A stretch of DNA of 64,000 nt. It comes from Hyphomicrobiales bacterium. Lineage in GTDB: Bacteria > Pseudomonadota > Alphaproteobacteria > Rhizobiales > Rhizobiaceae. The notes under the pieces were generated by a model, which did not search any database, was not told the DNA's origin, and was given only the letters and a program-made list of their open reading frames with translations. Position numbers and translations under genes: made by a program. This document shows positions 1 to 9,937 of the stretch, in pieces (within the stretch, counting starts at the first letter, position 1; each line of letters opens with the position of its first letter). The DNA lies in the NCBI GenBank assembly GCA_900472395.1, contig UCHV01000006.1, positions 1 through 64,000 of the forward strand, written 5' to 3'.

Positions 1-205
1 GTATCCGCGATGGAACGGGGAGAGTGTCGCACTGTTTGAAACAGCGGGGATGAAACTGTCTGCAAGTGATTGATATGCTTGAAACGGGTGCAAGTGTCAG
101 ACCAATTTTTGGTTTTGGAAAGCTCTACGCCCAGTTTTTTCATCCGAGAATAGGCCAAGCGACGAGCGAGATCACACGAATAACGAGCATGCGCACTTTC
201 ATGCA
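1..205. other. Window-edge region without a recognised gene
   Basis: No convincing coding region is seen upstream of betI. A short inverted repeat (CTGTTT-G-AAACAG, 32-44) is present. This stretch probably holds the end of an upstream unit and the distal part of the bet promoter region. Confidence 0.4.
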
Positions 206-244
206 ATGACCGCAAAACAAAACAGCAAATGTCGCTGGCGGATA

Positions 245-264
245 TTGATTGACCACTCAATCAA
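245..264. promoter_or_regulatory. BetI operator upstream of the bet operon
   Basis: A perfect 8-bp inverted repeat, TTGATTGA-CCAC-TCAATCAA, lies 32 bp before the betI start codon. BetI-type repressors are known to bind TTGA/TCAA palindromes in front of bet genes and release them when choline is present. The position fits autoregulation of the whole operon. A possible TTG start at 249 falls inside this site, which argues against it as the betI start. Confidence 0.8.
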
Positions 265-296
265 AAATAGACTTTTCGCAAAACAGGGAAAGCAGG

Positions 297-899
297 ATGC
301 CACGGATCGGGATGGAGCCGTTACGCCGCAAGGCGCTTGTGGATGCCGCGTTGCGCACGATCGGCAGCCATGGCTCGCTCGATGTCACCATGTCGGAGAT
401 CGCCCGCGAGGCCGGTGTTTCGGCGGCGCTGGCACATCATTATTTCGGCAGCAAGCAGCAACTCGTCATCGCCACCATTCAGGCGCTGCTGGCACGTTTG
501 CGCGCCGATCTGATTGCAGCGATGAAGAATGCGGACAGCCCCCGACAACGGCTTTCGGCGGTTATCCGCGTGTCCTTCCATGCCGACCAGTTCGATGCCG
601 AGACCGTGGCGGCGTGGCTTGCATTTTACGTGGAAGCGCAGCGATCCCAGGAAGTGCGGCGTTTGCTGGTGATCTACACACGGCGACTGCGATCCAACCT
701 CAAGCACGCATTGATACAGCTTTGCCCGGCCGACGATGCGGCAAGAATTGCGGAAGGCGTGGCGGCGATGATCGATGGCCTGTATATCCGCCAGAGCCTG
801 AATGCCTCGCCGCTTGGCGGGCAAGCACCGATCAGGCTGACCGAAGATTATCTCGACATGCAGCTCAAGCCCTTTCTGAAGGACACACAAACGCCGTGA
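297..899 (+). CDS. betI: Choline-responsive repressor BetI (TetR family)
   Basis: A 200-residue TetR-type repressor of betaine synthesis genes. The N-terminal helix-turn-helix (about residues 28-52, with SEIAREAGVSAALAHHYFGSK) matches the family, followed by an all-helical ligand domain expected to sense choline. The ATG at 297 gives the canonical MPRIGMEPLRRK start; upstream in-frame starts run through the operator. It is first in the bet operon and its stop overlaps the betC start, so the operon is translationally coupled. The palindrome at 245-264 suggests autorepression. The family assignment is secure from sequence and context. Confidence 0.95.
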   Translation: MPRIGMEPLRRKALVDAALRTIGSHGSLDVTMSEIAREAGVSAALAHHYFGSKQQLVIATIQALLARLRADLIAAMKNADSPRQRLSAVIRVSFHADQFDAETVAAWLAFYVEAQRSQEVRRLLVIYTRRLRSNLKHALIQLCPADDAARIAEGVAAMIDGLYIRQSLNASPLGGQAPIRLTEDYLDMQLKPFLKDTQTP

Positions 900-2419
900 G
901 CCAGACCCGTCCGAACATTCTCATCATCATGGTAGACCAGTTGAACGGGACGTTTTTCCCGGATGGTCCGGCTGATTTTCTGCATGCGCCGCACATGAAG
1001 GCGCTGGCCGCCCGTTCGGCGCGGTTCCGCAACAACTATACGTCCTCGCCGCTTTGTGCGCCGGCCCGCGCCTCCTTCATGGCGGGCCAGTTGCCGAGCC
1101 GCACACGGGTTTACGACAACGCCGCCGAATATGTATCTTCGATCCCGACCTATGCGCACCATCTGCGCCGCGCCGGCTATTACACCGCGCTTTCGGGAAA
1201 GATGCACTTTGTCGGCCCGGACCAGATGCACGGCTTCGAGGAACGGCTGACCACCGACATCTATCCCGCTGATTTCGGCTGGACACCGGATTATCGCAAG
1301 CCGGGTGAGCGGATCGACTGGTGGTATCACAATATGGGATCGGTGACCGGCGCGGGCGTGGCCGAAATCACCAACCAGATGGAATATGACGACGAGGTCG
1401 CCTTCCTCGCCAACCAGAAAATCTACCATCTTTCCCGCGAGCGTGACGATGCCGAGCGCCGGCCATGGGCGCTGACGGTTTCGTTCACCCATCCGCACGA
1501 CCCTTACGTGGCGCGCAAGAAATTCTGGGACCTTTATGAGGATTGCCCGCACCTGATGCCGGAAGTCGGCATGCTGGAAGAACAGGATCCGCATTCAAAA
1601 CGCATCCTCAAATCCTGCGATTACGACGCATTCGGCATCACCGACGAGAACGTGCGCCGTTCGCGTCAGGCCTATTTTGCCAACATTTCCTATCTCGACG
1701 AGAAGGTGGGCGAACTGATCGACACGCTGACGCGCACCCGCCAGCTGGACGATACGCTGATCCTGTTCTGCTCCGACCATGGCGACATGCTGGGCGAGCG
1801 CGGCCTGTGGTTCAAGATGAACTTTTTCGAAGGTTCGGCGCGCGTGCCGCTGATGATTGCTGGCCCGGGCGTGACACCCGGTCTGCATACCGTGCCGGTC
1901 TCCAATCTCGACGTGACCCCGACACTCTGCGACCTGGCCGGCATTTCCATGGATGAAATCGAACCCTGGACGGATGGCGAAAGCCTGAAACCGGTGATCG
2001 ATGGCGGCGTGCGCACAACGCCGGTGCTGATGGAATATGCCGCCGAAGCATCTTACGCGCCTCTCGTGGCCATCCGCGAGGATAAGTGGAAATACATTCA
2101 CTGCACGCTCGACCCCGATCTTCTGTTCGATCTCGAAAGCGACCCGCACGAGTTGACCAACCTTGCCGACGATCCGGAGTTTGCCGAGGTGGTGGCCATG
2201 TTCCGCAAGAAGCGCGAGGCCCGTTGGGATATGGGCGCCTTCGACGCCGCCGTGCGTGAAAGTCAGGCGCGTCGCTGGGTGGTCTATGAGGCGCTGCGCA
2301 ACGGCGCCTATTACCCCTGGGACCACCAGCCGCTGCAAAAGGCATCCGAGCGCTATATGCGCAACCACATGAACCTCGACAATCTCGAAGAATCCAAGCG
2401 TTACCCGCGGGGAGAATGA
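896..2419 (+). CDS. betC: Choline sulfatase BetC
   Basis: A 507-residue type I sulfatase that hydrolyses choline-O-sulfate to choline and sulfate, feeding the next two enzymes. The N-terminal metal site ([10 protein letters not shown]) and the sulfatase signature C-x-P-x-R with Cys54 (LCAPARASF) are intact; this Cys is converted to formylglycine in the family. A second metal-binding stretch ([13 protein letters not shown]) is also present. The GTG at 896 overlaps the betI stop codon and yields the family length. No signal peptide is visible, so it is probably cytoplasmic. The released sulfate may feed the cys genes further along, which is inference. Confidence 0.96.
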   Translation: MSQTRPNILIIMVDQLNGTFFPDGPADFLHAPHMKALAARSARFRNNYTSSPLCAPARASFMAGQLPSRTRVYDNAAEYVSSIPTYAHHLRRAGYYTALSGKMHFVGPDQMHGFEERLTTDIYPADFGWTPDYRKPGERIDWWYHNMGSVTGAGVAEITNQMEYDDEVAFLANQKIYHLSRERDDAERRPWALTVSFTHPHDPYVARKKFWDLYEDCPHLMPEVGMLEEQDPHSKRILKSCDYDAFGITDENVRRSRQAYFANISYLDEKVGELIDTLTRTRQLDDTLILFCSDHGDMLGERGLWFKMNFFEGSARVPLMIAGPGVTPGLHTVPVSNLDVTPTLCDLAGISMDEIEPWTDGESLKPVIDGGVRTTPVLMEYAAEASYAPLVAIREDKWKYIHCTLDPDLLFDLESDPHELTNLADDPEFAEVVAMFRKKREARWDMGAFDAAVRESQARRWVVYEALRNGAYYPWDHQPLQKASERYMRNHMNLDNLEESKRYPRGE

Positions 2420-2423
2420 TTTT

Positions 2424-3887
2424 ATGCGCGCACAACCTATTGCAAGCCACTTTATCGATGGCGAATATGTGGAAGACACCGAAGGCACCGCCTTCGACAG
2501 CCTTTACCCCGCAACCGGCGAGGTGATTGCCCGCCTCCATGCCGCAACGCCCGCGATTGTCGAAAAGGCGATTGCTGCTGCCAAACGCGCCCAGCCGGAA
2601 TGGGCGGCCTTGAGCCCGACCGCGCGTGGCCGCATTCTGCGACGCGCCGCCGACATTATACGCGAGCGCAATCGCGAACTGTCGGAGCTGGAGACGCTGG
2701 ATACCGGCAAGCCGATCCAGGAAACCATCGTGGCCGACCCGACCTCGGGTGCCGACAGTTTTGAATTTTTCGGCGGTGTCATCGCGGCCGGGCTGAATGG
2801 CGATTACATTCCGCTGGGTGGCGATTTTGCCTATACCAAGCGTGTGCCTCTGGGGGTCTGCGTCGGCATCGGTGCGTGGAACTATCCGCAGCAGATCGCC
2901 TGCTGGAAGGCCGCACCGGCGCTGGCCGCCGGCAATGCCATGGTGTTCAAGCCTTCGGAAAACACGCCGCTCGGTGCCTTGAAGATCGCCGAGATCCTGA
3001 TCGAGGCCGGGCTTCCCAAAGGTCTGTTCAACGTCATCCAGGGTGACCGCAGCACAGGACCACTGCTGGTGCAGCATCCCGATGTGGCAAAGGTTTCACT
3101 GACCGGATCCGTGCCGACCGGGCGAAAAGTGGCGGCATCTGCTGCCGGAAACCTCAAGCATGTGACGATGGAGCTTGGCGGGAAATCGCCGCTGATCGTG
3201 TTCGACGATGCCGATCTGGACTCGGCCGTCGGTGGCGCCATGCTCGGCAATTTCTATTCCACCGGGCAGGTCTGCTCCAATGGTACGCGCGTTTTCGTTC
3301 AGAAGACGATCAAGCAGGCGTTTCTGGCGAAACTGAAGGCACGCACCGAAAACATCGTGATCGGCGAGCCGCTGGACGAGGCCACGCAGATGGGCCCGAT
3401 GGTATCCTTCGAGCAGCGCCAGAAAGTGCTGTCCTATATCGACAAGGGCAAAACGGAAGGCGCGACGCTGGTGACCGGCGGCGGCCTGCCGAACCATGTC
3501 ACCGGTGAAGGTTATTACATCCAGCCGACCGTGTTTGCCGATGTGACCGACGATATGACGATCGCCCGCGAAGAGATTTTTGGGCCGGTGATGTGCGTGC
3601 TCGATTTCGACGATGAGGCCGAGGTGATTGCCCGCGCCAACACGACCGAATTCGGCCTGGCGGCGGGCGTATTCACCGCCGATCTTTCCCGCGGGCACCG
3701 CGTGGTGGATCAGCTCGATGCCGGGACATTGTGGATCAATACGTACAATCTCTGCCCGGTGGAAATTCCCTTCGGCGGATCAAAGCAATCCGGATTCGGG
3801 CGAGAAAATTCTCTTGCCGCGCTGGAGCATTATTCCGAGCTGAAGACGGTCTATGTGGGCATGGGTAAGGTCGAGGCGCCGTATTGA
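2424..3887 (+). CDS. betB: Betaine aldehyde dehydrogenase BetB
   Basis: A 487-residue NAD(P)-dependent aldehyde dehydrogenase that oxidises betaine aldehyde to glycine betaine. The catalytic Glu250 (TMELGGKSP) and nucleophile Cys284 (GQVCSNGTR) are present, as is the cofactor-binding stretch FKPSENTP. The length is normal for BADH. It begins 4 bp after betC, with a GGGGAG ribosome-binding site inside the end of betC. It is part of betICBA, although a 208-bp repeat lies between its end and betA. Confidence 0.96.
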   Translation: MRAQPIASHFIDGEYVEDTEGTAFDSLYPATGEVIARLHAATPAIVEKAIAAAKRAQPEWAALSPTARGRILRRAADIIRERNRELSELETLDTGKPIQETIVADPTSGADSFEFFGGVIAAGLNGDYIPLGGDFAYTKRVPLGVCVGIGAWNYPQQIACWKAAPALAAGNAMVFKPSENTPLGALKIAEILIEAGLPKGLFNVIQGDRSTGPLLVQHPDVAKVSLTGSVPTGRKVAASAAGNLKHVTMELGGKSPLIVFDDADLDSAVGGAMLGNFYSTGQVCSNGTRVFVQKTIKQAFLAKLKARTENIVIGEPLDEATQMGPMVSFEQRQKVLSYIDKGKTEGATLVTGGGLPNHVTGEGYYIQPTVFADVTDDMTIAREEIFGPVMCVLDFDDEAEVIARANTTEFGLAAGVFTADLSRGHRVVDQLDAGTLWINTYNLCPVEIPFGGSKQSGFGRENSLAALEHYSELKTVYVGMGKVEAPY

Positions 3888-3890
3888 GCG

Positions 3891-4098
3891 CATCACCCCT
3901 CACCAACTCCGACCATGGGTTCGCTGCGCTTACCCGGCCTTCGTATCCTCTCCCACAAGGGGAGAGGAAAAGCTGCGGCACCGTCCCGCCTCAGGTGAAG
4001 AGGGCGCATGTGGCACCATACCTCTCCCCTTGCGGGAGAGGATAGCAAATCCGCGAGAGGCGCAGCCGATCGCTGGATGCGCTTGGTGAGGGGTGATG
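3891..4098. repeat. 208-bp intergenic palindromic element inside the bet operon
   Basis: The element is bounded by perfect 16-bp inverted repeats (CATCACCCCTCACCAA at 3891-3906 and its complement at 4083-4098). Inside are two shorter hairpins built from CCTCTCCC/GGGAGAGG (3947-3967 and 4021-4041). It has no coding capacity of note. It resembles the mosaic repeats scattered between genes in rhizobial genomes, which are thought to be non-autonomous or RNA-structural elements. It fills almost the whole betB-betA gap, so it is probably transcribed and folded in the bet mRNA. Confidence 0.8.
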
Positions 4099-4143
4099 CC
4101 CACATCGGCGGCATATAAGAAAACCATAACCACGGGAACAGTC

Positions 4144-5793
4144 ATGCAGGCAGATTTCGTCATCATCGGTTCCGGTTCGGCGGGTTCCGCCATGGCTTAC
4201 CGCCTGTCGGAGGACGGCAAGCATTCCGTGATCGTCATCGAAGCCGGCGGGTCGGATATCGGACCTTTCATCCAGATGCCCGGTGCGCTGGCCTGGCCGA
4301 TGAGCATGAAACGCTACAACTGGGGTTACCTTTCCGAGCCCGAGCCGCACCTCGATAACCGCCGCATCACGGCACCGCGCGGAAAGGTGCTGGGCGGTTC
4401 GTCCTCCATCAACGGCCTTGTTTACGTGCGCGGCCATGCCGAAGACTACAATCGCTGGGAGGAGCTTGGCGCGTCAGGCTGGGCCTATGCGGATGTGCTG
4501 CCCTATTTCAAGCGCATGGAAACCTCCAATGGTGGTGAGGCCGGATGGCGCGGCACCGACGGGCCCTTGCATGTGCGGCGTGGGCCGGTGAACAATCCGC
4601 TGTTCCACGCCTTCATCAAGGCGGGTGCGCAGGCCGGTTTCGAGACGACGGAGGACTATAACGGTTCGAAGCAGGAAGGCTTTGGACTGATGGAGCAGAC
4701 CATTCACAACGGTCGTCGCTGGTCCGCCGCCAATGCCTATCTGCGGCCCGCTATGAAACGGCCGAATGTGGAAGTGGTTTACGGTTTCGCCAACAGGGTG
4801 GTGATCGAGAACGGTCGCGCCATAGGTGTCGAAATTGTTCGTCGCGGCACGACAGAGGTGATCAACGCCAACCGTGAGGTGATCGTGGCTGCCTCGTCGT
4901 TCAACTCGCCAAAACTGCTGATGCTGTCGGGCATCGGGCCGGCCCAACACCTGAAGGACATGGGCATCGAGGTAAAAGTGGACCGGCCGGGCGTCGGCGC
5001 CAACCTGCAGGACCATATGGAATTCTATTTCCAGCAGGTCTCGACCAAGCCGGTCTCGCTTTATTCATGGCTGCCATGGTTTTGGCAGGGCGTGGCGGGA
5101 GCGCAATGGCTGATGACCAAGGGCGGGCTTGGCGCCTCCAACCAGTTCGAGGCCTGCGCCTTCCTGCGCTCGGCCCCCGGCATCAAACAGCCCGATATCC
5201 AGTTTCATTTCCTGCCGGTCGCCATTTCCTATGACGGCAAGGCGGCGGCAAAAAGCCACGGTTTTCAGGTGCATGTCGGTTACAACCTGTCGAAATCGCG
5301 CGGCAACGTGACCTTGCGCTCCGCTGATCCGAAGGACGATCCGATCATCCGCTTCAACTATATGAGCCACCCGGAGGACTGGGAAAAGTTTCGCCACTGC
5401 GTGCGCCTGACCCGCGAGATTTTTGCACAGGCAGCCTTCGACGATTATCGCGGGCCTGAAATCCAGCCGGGGGAAAACGTACAGTCGGACGAAGAGATCG
5501 ACGCCTTCCTGCGGCAACATCTGGAAAGCGCCTACCACCCCTGCGGCACCTGCCGGATGGGACGCGTCGATGACCGACAAGCCGTGGTCGATCCGGAATG
5601 CCGGGTGATCGGTGTCGAAGGCCTGCGGGTGGCGGATTCATCGATTTTTCCGCATGTGACCTATGGCAATCTCAACGGGCCTTCGATCATGACCGGGGAG
5701 AAGGCGGCGGACCATATTCTCGGGAAAATGCCTTTGCCGCGCAGCAATCAGGAGCCCTGGGTCAATCCGCGGGCGGGGTCAAGCGACCGGTAG
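4144..5793 (+). CDS. betA: Choline dehydrogenase BetA (GMC oxidoreductase)
   Basis: A 549-residue FAD-dependent GMC oxidoreductase that oxidises choline to betaine aldehyde. The dinucleotide-binding motif GSGSAG is at residues 9-14. The GMC signature ([20 protein letters not shown]) and the C-terminal catalytic His465 ([10 protein letters not shown]) are intact. The ATG at 4144 puts the FAD motif at the expected distance from the N-terminus. It is the last gene of betICBA and is separated from betB by a palindromic repeat, so its expression may differ from betB. The family usually associates with the membrane and donates electrons to the respiratory chain. Confidence 0.96.
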   Translation: MQADFVIIGSGSAGSAMAYRLSEDGKHSVIVIEAGGSDIGPFIQMPGALAWPMSMKRYNWGYLSEPEPHLDNRRITAPRGKVLGGSSSINGLVYVRGHAEDYNRWEELGASGWAYADVLPYFKRMETSNGGEAGWRGTDGPLHVRRGPVNNPLFHAFIKAGAQAGFETTEDYNGSKQEGFGLMEQTIHNGRRWSAANAYLRPAMKRPNVEVVYGFANRVVIENGRAIGVEIVRRGTTEVINANREVIVAASSFNSPKLLMLSGIGPAQHLKDMGIEVKVDRPGVGANLQDHMEFYFQQVSTKPVSLYSWLPWFWQGVAGAQWLMTKGGLGASNQFEACAFLRSAPGIKQPDIQFHFLPVAISYDGKAAAKSHGFQVHVGYNLSKSRGNVTLRSADPKDDPIIRFNYMSHPEDWEKFRHCVRLTREIFAQAAFDDYRGPEIQPGENVQSDEEIDAFLRQHLESAYHPCGTCRMGRVDDRQAVVDPECRVIGVEGLRVADSSIFPHVTYGNLNGPSIMTGEKAADHILGKMPLPRSNQEPWVNPRAGSSDR

Positions 5794-5799
5794 TCGCGG

Positions 5800-6099
5800 T
5801 CAGTGGTAATCGTCTTCGCGTTGGTGGCGGATGGCGAGAATGGTGACGATTGTCGCATTCTCAATTTCGAAGAGGGCTACATAGCCTGATGACCCGAACG
5901 GGATGACAAGTTCGCGCAAAAACGGATCTTCGCCCGGCGCCTTGCGCGCCGCGAACGGAAACTCCTTCAGGCTGCCTATTGTTCGCACGATCACTTCCAC
6001 CGCCTTCTCGGCAGCCTCGGTATCGTGATCCAGCAAAAAACCGTAGAAACGCTTGATATCCGCGCGCGCCCTGTTTGTGTAGCGAACACGATACGTCAT
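5800..6099 (-). CDS. ParE/RelE-type toxin
   Basis: A 99-residue protein with the ParE/RelE fold pattern: an N-terminal YRVRYTNRARADIKRFYGFL helix region, a central FPFAARKAPGEDPFLRELVIPFGSSGYVALFEI strand core and the terminal IVTILAIRHQREDDY strand ending in the usual His-Arg. It overlaps the upstream antitoxin gene by 4 bp (ATGA), as is typical for translationally coupled pairs. It lies directly after betA on the opposite strand and ends only 6 bp from it. ParE toxins target gyrase, whereas RelE relatives cleave mRNA; the sequence does not decide between them. Confidence 0.85.
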   Translation of the reverse strand: MTYRVRYTNRARADIKRFYGFLLDHDTEAAEKAVEVIVRTIGSLKEFPFAARKAPGEDPFLRELVIPFGSSGYVALFEIENATIVTILAIRHQREDDYH

Positions 6100-6368
6100 C
6101 GGCCGCGTTCCGCTCGCTTGGCTTCCAGCATTGCTCGCAGTTCGGCATGGACTTCATCCGCATCATAGTATTCCCCGGTCCGCTTCGCCTCTTCCCGCGA
6201 TGCCAGCCCCCGCGCAATAAACTCCGCTTGGGTTTTTCGATAATGGACCTGCTGTTTCACCGAGGTCTCGACAAATGCGGAAAGCGTCTCGCCCTCCTTC
6301 AACACGCTTTCGGCAGCGGCACGCAGTTCCGGATCGACGCGGAGCGATGGAAGACTTGCGGTTTTCAT
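6096..6368 (-). CDS. Antitoxin partner of the ParE-type toxin (YlcI/YnfO-like)
   Basis: A 90-residue, highly charged protein with an N-terminal stretch (SLPSLRVDPELRAAAESVLKEGETLSAFVETSV) resembling ribbon-helix-helix DNA-binding proteins, then a helical tail rich in Glu, Lys and Arg that would wrap the toxin. It comes first in the pair and its stop overlaps the toxin start. By analogy it should neutralise the toxin and repress its own promoter. The assignment rests on gene arrangement and composition more than on a hallmark motif. Confidence 0.75.
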   Translation of the reverse strand: MKTASLPSLRVDPELRAAAESVLKEGETLSAFVETSVKQQVHYRKTQAEFIARGLASREEAKRTGEYYDADEVHAELRAMLEAKRAERGR

Positions 6369-6516
6369 GGCTTCACCTCATGCGTTGCAATTGCGATGCA
6401 GCTTCTCACCAAGTTCGTCAGGCGTCAATGTTTCAGCTTGTTCGCCCTTACAGGCCGCCTCTCCATACGATAGGTTCGCGGCACGGGAGGTTCGTAGTCA
6501 TGACAAGTAAAACCCC

Positions 6517-6945
6517 ATGCTTCTGAGCTGGCAATTCTGGGCCATCATGTCGGCCATATTCGCCGCGCTGACGGCGATCTTCGCCAAGGTCGGCATCGAA
6601 AACATCAACTCCGATTTTGCCACCTTCATCCGCACCATCGTCATTCTTGTCGTTCTGGCCGCCATCCTGTCGATCATCGGGGGCTGGCAGCCGGTCAACA
6701 CCATCTCGACGAAGACATGGGTTTTTCTGGTGCTTTCAGGCCTTGCAACCGGCGCATCCTGGCTTTGCTACTTCCGTGCATTGAAGCTGGGGGATGCCGC
6801 GCGCGTGGCGCCGATAGACAAGATGAGCGTGGTGCTGGTGGCCGTGTTCGGCGTCACGTTTCTGGGTGAAAAACTGTCTCTGCCAAACTGGCTGGGTGTC
6901 TGCCTTATCGCAGTCGGCGCAGTGCTGGTGGCGTATCGCGGCTGA
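6517..6945 (+). CDS. Single-domain EamA/DMT-family membrane transporter
   Basis: A 142-residue integral membrane protein with about five hydrophobic segments and one EamA repeat, half the length of usual ten-helix DMT exporters. The end (LGEKLSLPNWLGVCLIAVGAVLVAY) is a typical EamA terminus. Half-size members are thought to act as dimers. No substrate can be predicted. It stands alone between the antitoxin gene and the convergent cys operon, and the ATG at 6517 begins a normal first transmembrane segment. Confidence 0.85.
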   Translation: MLLSWQFWAIMSAIFAALTAIFAKVGIENINSDFATFIRTIVILVVLAAILSIIGGWQPVNTISTKTWVFLVLSGLATGASWLCYFRALKLGDAARVAPIDKMSVVLVAVFGVTFLGEKLSLPNWLGVCLIAVGAVLVAYRG

Positions 6946-7008
6946 CCGGCCGACCGTATTCACCAACGATCTCTTGCCGGACAGACAGACATGTGCCCGG
7001 ATGGTGCC

Positions 7009-7038
7009 GGCCCGCCGTCTTTTTTCACGCGGCGGGCC
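7009..7038. terminator. GC-rich hairpin between convergent genes
   Basis: A perfect 9-bp stem, GGCCCGCCG/CGGCGGGCC, encloses a 12-base loop containing six T's. It sits between the converging EamA gene and the cysA end. It has no T-run after the stem on either strand, so classification as an intrinsic terminator is uncertain. Confidence 0.4.
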
Positions 7039-7066
7039 TCGACGGTAACGTGGCTTTGACAGCCTC

Positions 7067-8110
7067 TTACTTTTGTCCGGGGAATATCTTCCAGCGGGTG
7101 GGGCGAAAGCGGGCTTCCGAACCGAGTTCGATCGGTGCATGCAGCGGCACTTCCACCTCAACATGGAAAGGTGCGTGGCCGTTGTTGGCGATATCGATCT
7201 CGGCAATACGCGTACCGGCAAGACGGCGACAGGCCGTGACCTTGCCGAACAGCGCGTGCGGATCGTCGGTCAGTTCCACATCTTCCGGGCGGAAGAACAG
7301 ATCGCCGACCGTATTCGTACCTTCGGAAACGCCGATCGGTTCGCCCTGAAATAGAACCGTGCCATCCCTCACGTCGACCGGCAGATGCGAGGATTCACCG
7401 ATGAAGGAAAACACGAAGGGTGACTGCGGACGATCATAAACATCATCGGCAGAGCCGACCTGCTCGATTTTTCCCTGGCTCATGACCACGACGCGGTCAG
7501 CGAGTTCCAGCGCCTCTTCCTGATCGTGGGTGACGAAGACTGTGGTGTGGCCCGTGCGATCGTGAAACTCGCGCAGCCAGCGCCGCAACTCCTTGCGCAC
7601 CTTGGCATCGAGCGCGCCGAAAGGTTCGTCGAGCAGCAGGATGCGCGGTTCGATGGCCATGGCGCGGGCAAGCGCCACACGCTGCCGCTGGCCGCCGGAG
7701 AGCTGGTTCGGATAGCGGTTTTCCAGACCCGAAAGTTGCACCATATCCAGCAGATCGGAAACGCGCTTGCGGATTTCGGCCTTCGGCGGGCGGGTGGCAG
7801 ATGGGCGGATTTTCAGCCCGAAGCCGATGTTCTGTGCGACCGTCATATGCCGAAACAGCGCATAATGCTGGAAAACGAAACCGACATTGCGCTCCTGAAC
7901 GCTGCTGTGCGAGGCATCTTCCGTGCCGAAAAACACCTGCCCGGCGGTCGGATAATCCAGACCTGCAATCAGGCGCAGAAGTGTCGTCTTGCCGGAACCC
8001 GATGGTCCAAGAAGTGCGATCAACTCGCCCGACGCGATTTTCAGCGACACGTCGTTGAGGGCGGCGAACTTGTCGAATTCCTTGCGGATATTATTGATGG
8101 TGACTTCCAT
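7067..8110 (-). CDS. cysA: Sulfate/thiosulfate ABC transporter ATPase CysA
   Basis: A 347-residue ATPase of the sulfate importer. Walker [10 protein letters not shown] is at residues 35-43, the signature LSGGQ at 137-141 and Walker B ILLLDEP at 157-163. A C-terminal regulatory domain follows, with the FRPEDVEL stretch typical of CysA and related TOBE-type ATPases. It is last in a minus-strand operon of binding protein, cysT, cysW and cysA. Two ATPase subunits should pair with CysT and CysW on the inner face of the membrane. Confidence 0.95.
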   Translation of the reverse strand: MEVTINNIRKEFDKFAALNDVSLKIASGELIALLGPSGSGKTTLLRLIAGLDYPTAGQVFFGTEDASHSSVQERNVGFVFQHYALFRHMTVAQNIGFGLKIRPSATRPPKAEIRKRVSDLLDMVQLSGLENRYPNQLSGGQRQRVALARAMAIEPRILLLDEPFGALDAKVRKELRRWLREFHDRTGHTTVFVTHDQEEALELADRVVVMSQGKIEQVGSADDVYDRPQSPFVFSFIGESSHLPVDVRDGTVLFQGEPIGVSEGTNTVGDLFFRPEDVELTDDPHALFGKVTACRRLAGTRIAEIDIANNGHAPFHVEVEVPLHAPIELGSEARFRPTRWKIFPGQK

Positions 8111-8124
8111 GCGGGACGAGGCCT

Positions 8125-8982
8125 CTAGTGTCTGCCGCCGGCGGCGCCGGCACCGAACCGAAGTTCGAGAAGGGTTTTGAGAGCAAGGGTGACAAGCGCG
8201 AGCAGAGCCAGCAGCGACGCCACCGCGAAGGCTGCGACCATGTTGTACTCGTTATAAAGTATCTCCACATGCAGCGGCATGGTGTTGGTGAGACCACGGA
8301 TGCGGCCGGACACGACCGAAACGGCACCGAATTCGCCCATGGCGCGCGCGTTACACAGCAAAACGCCGTAAAGCAGGCCCCATTTCACATTGGGCAACGT
8401 GACATACCAGAAGGTTTGCCAGCCGGAGGCGCCGAGCGACAGAGCCGCTTCCTCATCACCCGTGCCCTGATCCTGCATGAGCGGGATAAGCTCACGCGCG
8501 ACAAAGGGGAAGGTGACGAAAATGGTGGCGAGCACGATGCCCGGCACCGCAAACAGGATTTCCACGCCATGGCTTTTCAGCCAGGGGCCGAGCAGGCTGC
8601 CGGTTCCAAACAAAAGCACGTAAACCAGACCGGAAATGACCGGCGAGATGGAAAACGGCAGGTCGATCAGGGTGATCAGGAACGCCTTGCCCTTGAACTC
8701 GAACTTGGCGATTGCCCAGGCGGCACAGAGACCGAAGACAAGATTGAGCGGAACGGCGATGACTGCGACAGTCAGCGTCAGCTGAATTGCGGCCCAGGCG
8801 TCCGGTTCGATCAGGGCTTCGTAATAGGCATCCCAGCCATCGGCAAAGGCATGCACGAAAACCGAAACGAGCGGCATGAACAGGAAGAAGGCGAGAAAGA
8901 CCAGAGACAGCGCCACGAGCGCAAGCTTGGTAAAAAAACCTTCATCGGCCGGACTGCGAAAGGTGCGGCGGTTATCAGACAT
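8125..8982 (-). CDS. cysW: Sulfate ABC transporter permease CysW
   Basis: A 285-residue inner-membrane permease with six predicted transmembrane segments and the ABC-interaction loop ([22 protein letters not shown]). The C-terminal part ([36 protein letters not shown]) is diagnostic of CysW. The ATG at 8982 is preferred because GGAGGT stands 6 bases before it; another ATG at 8988 touches the ribosome-binding site. The start overlaps the end of cysT by 8 bp. Confidence 0.95.
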   Translation of the reverse strand: MSDNRRTFRSPADEGFFTKLALVALSLVFLAFFLFMPLVSVFVHAFADGWDAYYEALIEPDAWAAIQLTLTVAVIAVPLNLVFGLCAAWAIAKFEFKGKAFLITLIDLPFSISPVISGLVYVLLFGTGSLLGPWLKSHGVEILFAVPGIVLATIFVTFPFVARELIPLMQDQGTGDEEAALSLGASGWQTFWYVTLPNVKWGLLYGVLLCNARAMGEFGAVSVVSGRIRGLTNTMPLHVEILYNEYNMVAAFAVASLLALLALVTLALKTLLELRFGAGAAGGRH

Positions 8983-9832
8983 TGCCATACCTCCGGCGGC
9001 TCCAGGCCTGGATGAGGTTGATCACCAGAAGCATGGCGAACGATATCAGAAGCATAATCGTGGCAATCGCGGTGGCGCCGGCATAATTGAACTCTTCCAG
9101 ACGGATGACGATCAGCAGCGGCGCGATCTCCGAAACGTAAGGGATATTGCCGGCGATGAAGATGACCGAGCCGTATTCCCCGACGCCACGCGCAAAGGCC
9201 AGCGCGAACCCGGTGAGAACCGCCGGTGTCAGGCCCGGCAGCAGAACCTTGAATATGGTCTGGAAACGGTTGGCCCCGAGCGTGGCTGCAGCTTCCTCCA
9301 CCTCGCGGTCGATCTCTTCCATCAACGGCTGCACGGTGCGCACGACGAAAGGCAGGCCGATGAAGATGAGAGCGATGACGATGCCGAGCGGCGTGAACGC
9401 GATGCGGAACGGCATGAACAGCGAACCGACCCAGCCATTCGGCGCATAGAGCGCTGCAAACGCGATACCGGCAACGGCCGTGGGCAGCGCAAACGGCAAG
9501 TCGACCATGGCATCGATCAACCGGCGGCCAGGAAAACGGTAACGCGTCAACACCCAGGCGAGAATGGTGCCGAAAACGACATTGACCAACGCCGCCAGGA
9601 AAGCCGTACCGAAAGACACATAAAGCGCCCTCAACGTACGTTCGTCGGTAAGGATGGCGAAAAAGCCGCTCCAGCCGAGTTCTGCGCTGCGCCACAGAAG
9701 GCCGGCGACGGGAATGAGAATGATCAATGACAGGTAGGTGAGCGAAAAACCGAGTGTCAGCCCGAAACCCGGGATGATGCTCGGCTGCTTCATTCTCCAG
9801 CCCGCCGTATTAGCGGTGGCGGATGCGGTCAT
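8975..9832 (-). CDS. cysT: Sulfate ABC transporter permease CysT (CysU)
   Basis: A 285-residue permease with six transmembrane segments and the loop [23 protein letters not shown] that contacts CysA. The stretch [26 protein letters not shown] is typical of CysT/CysU. The start at 9832 (MTASATANT) is chosen over an upstream one at 9871, which would run into the intercistronic hairpin. It forms the membrane channel with CysW. Confidence 0.94.
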   Translation of the reverse strand: MTASATANTAGWRMKQPSIIPGFGLTLGFSLTYLSLIILIPVAGLLWRSAELGWSGFFAILTDERTLRALYVSFGTAFLAALVNVVFGTILAWVLTRYRFPGRRLIDAMVDLPFALPTAVAGIAFAALYAPNGWVGSLFMPFRIAFTPLGIVIALIFIGLPFVVRTVQPLMEEIDREVEEAAATLGANRFQTIFKVLLPGLTPAVLTGFALAFARGVGEYGSVIFIAGNIPYVSEIAPLLIVIRLEEFNYAGATAIATIMLLISFAMLLVINLIQAWSRRRYGNV

Positions 9833-9870
9833 GCTTGGTTCCGAGTTCGAGAGACAGGCCCAACATGGCA

Positions 9871-9898
9871 ACGGTGCGGACCAAAACTACCGCACCGT
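9871..9898. promoter_or_regulatory. Intercistronic stem-loop between the sulfate-binding protein gene and cysT
   Basis: A perfect 9-bp stem, ACGGTGCGG/CCGCACCGT, has a 10-base loop and no T-tract. Such hairpins after a binding-protein gene often protect the upstream mRNA segment, giving more binding protein than permease. That role is inferred from position. Confidence 0.55.
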
Positions 9899-9937
9899 GC
9901 CGTCAGTGTCACTTCATGGTGTTCAAGTGAATGATGA

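Noticed and set aside
206-895. Long in-frame extension in front of betC
   Set aside because: It overlaps betI in another frame, its product has no sulfatase-like sequence and the family-length betC begins at the GTG overlapping the betI stop.
8128-9730. Plus-strand frames opposite cysW and cysT
   Set aside because: These are shadows of membrane-protein genes on the other strand, with hydrophilic His- and Gln-rich translations typical of antisense frames.
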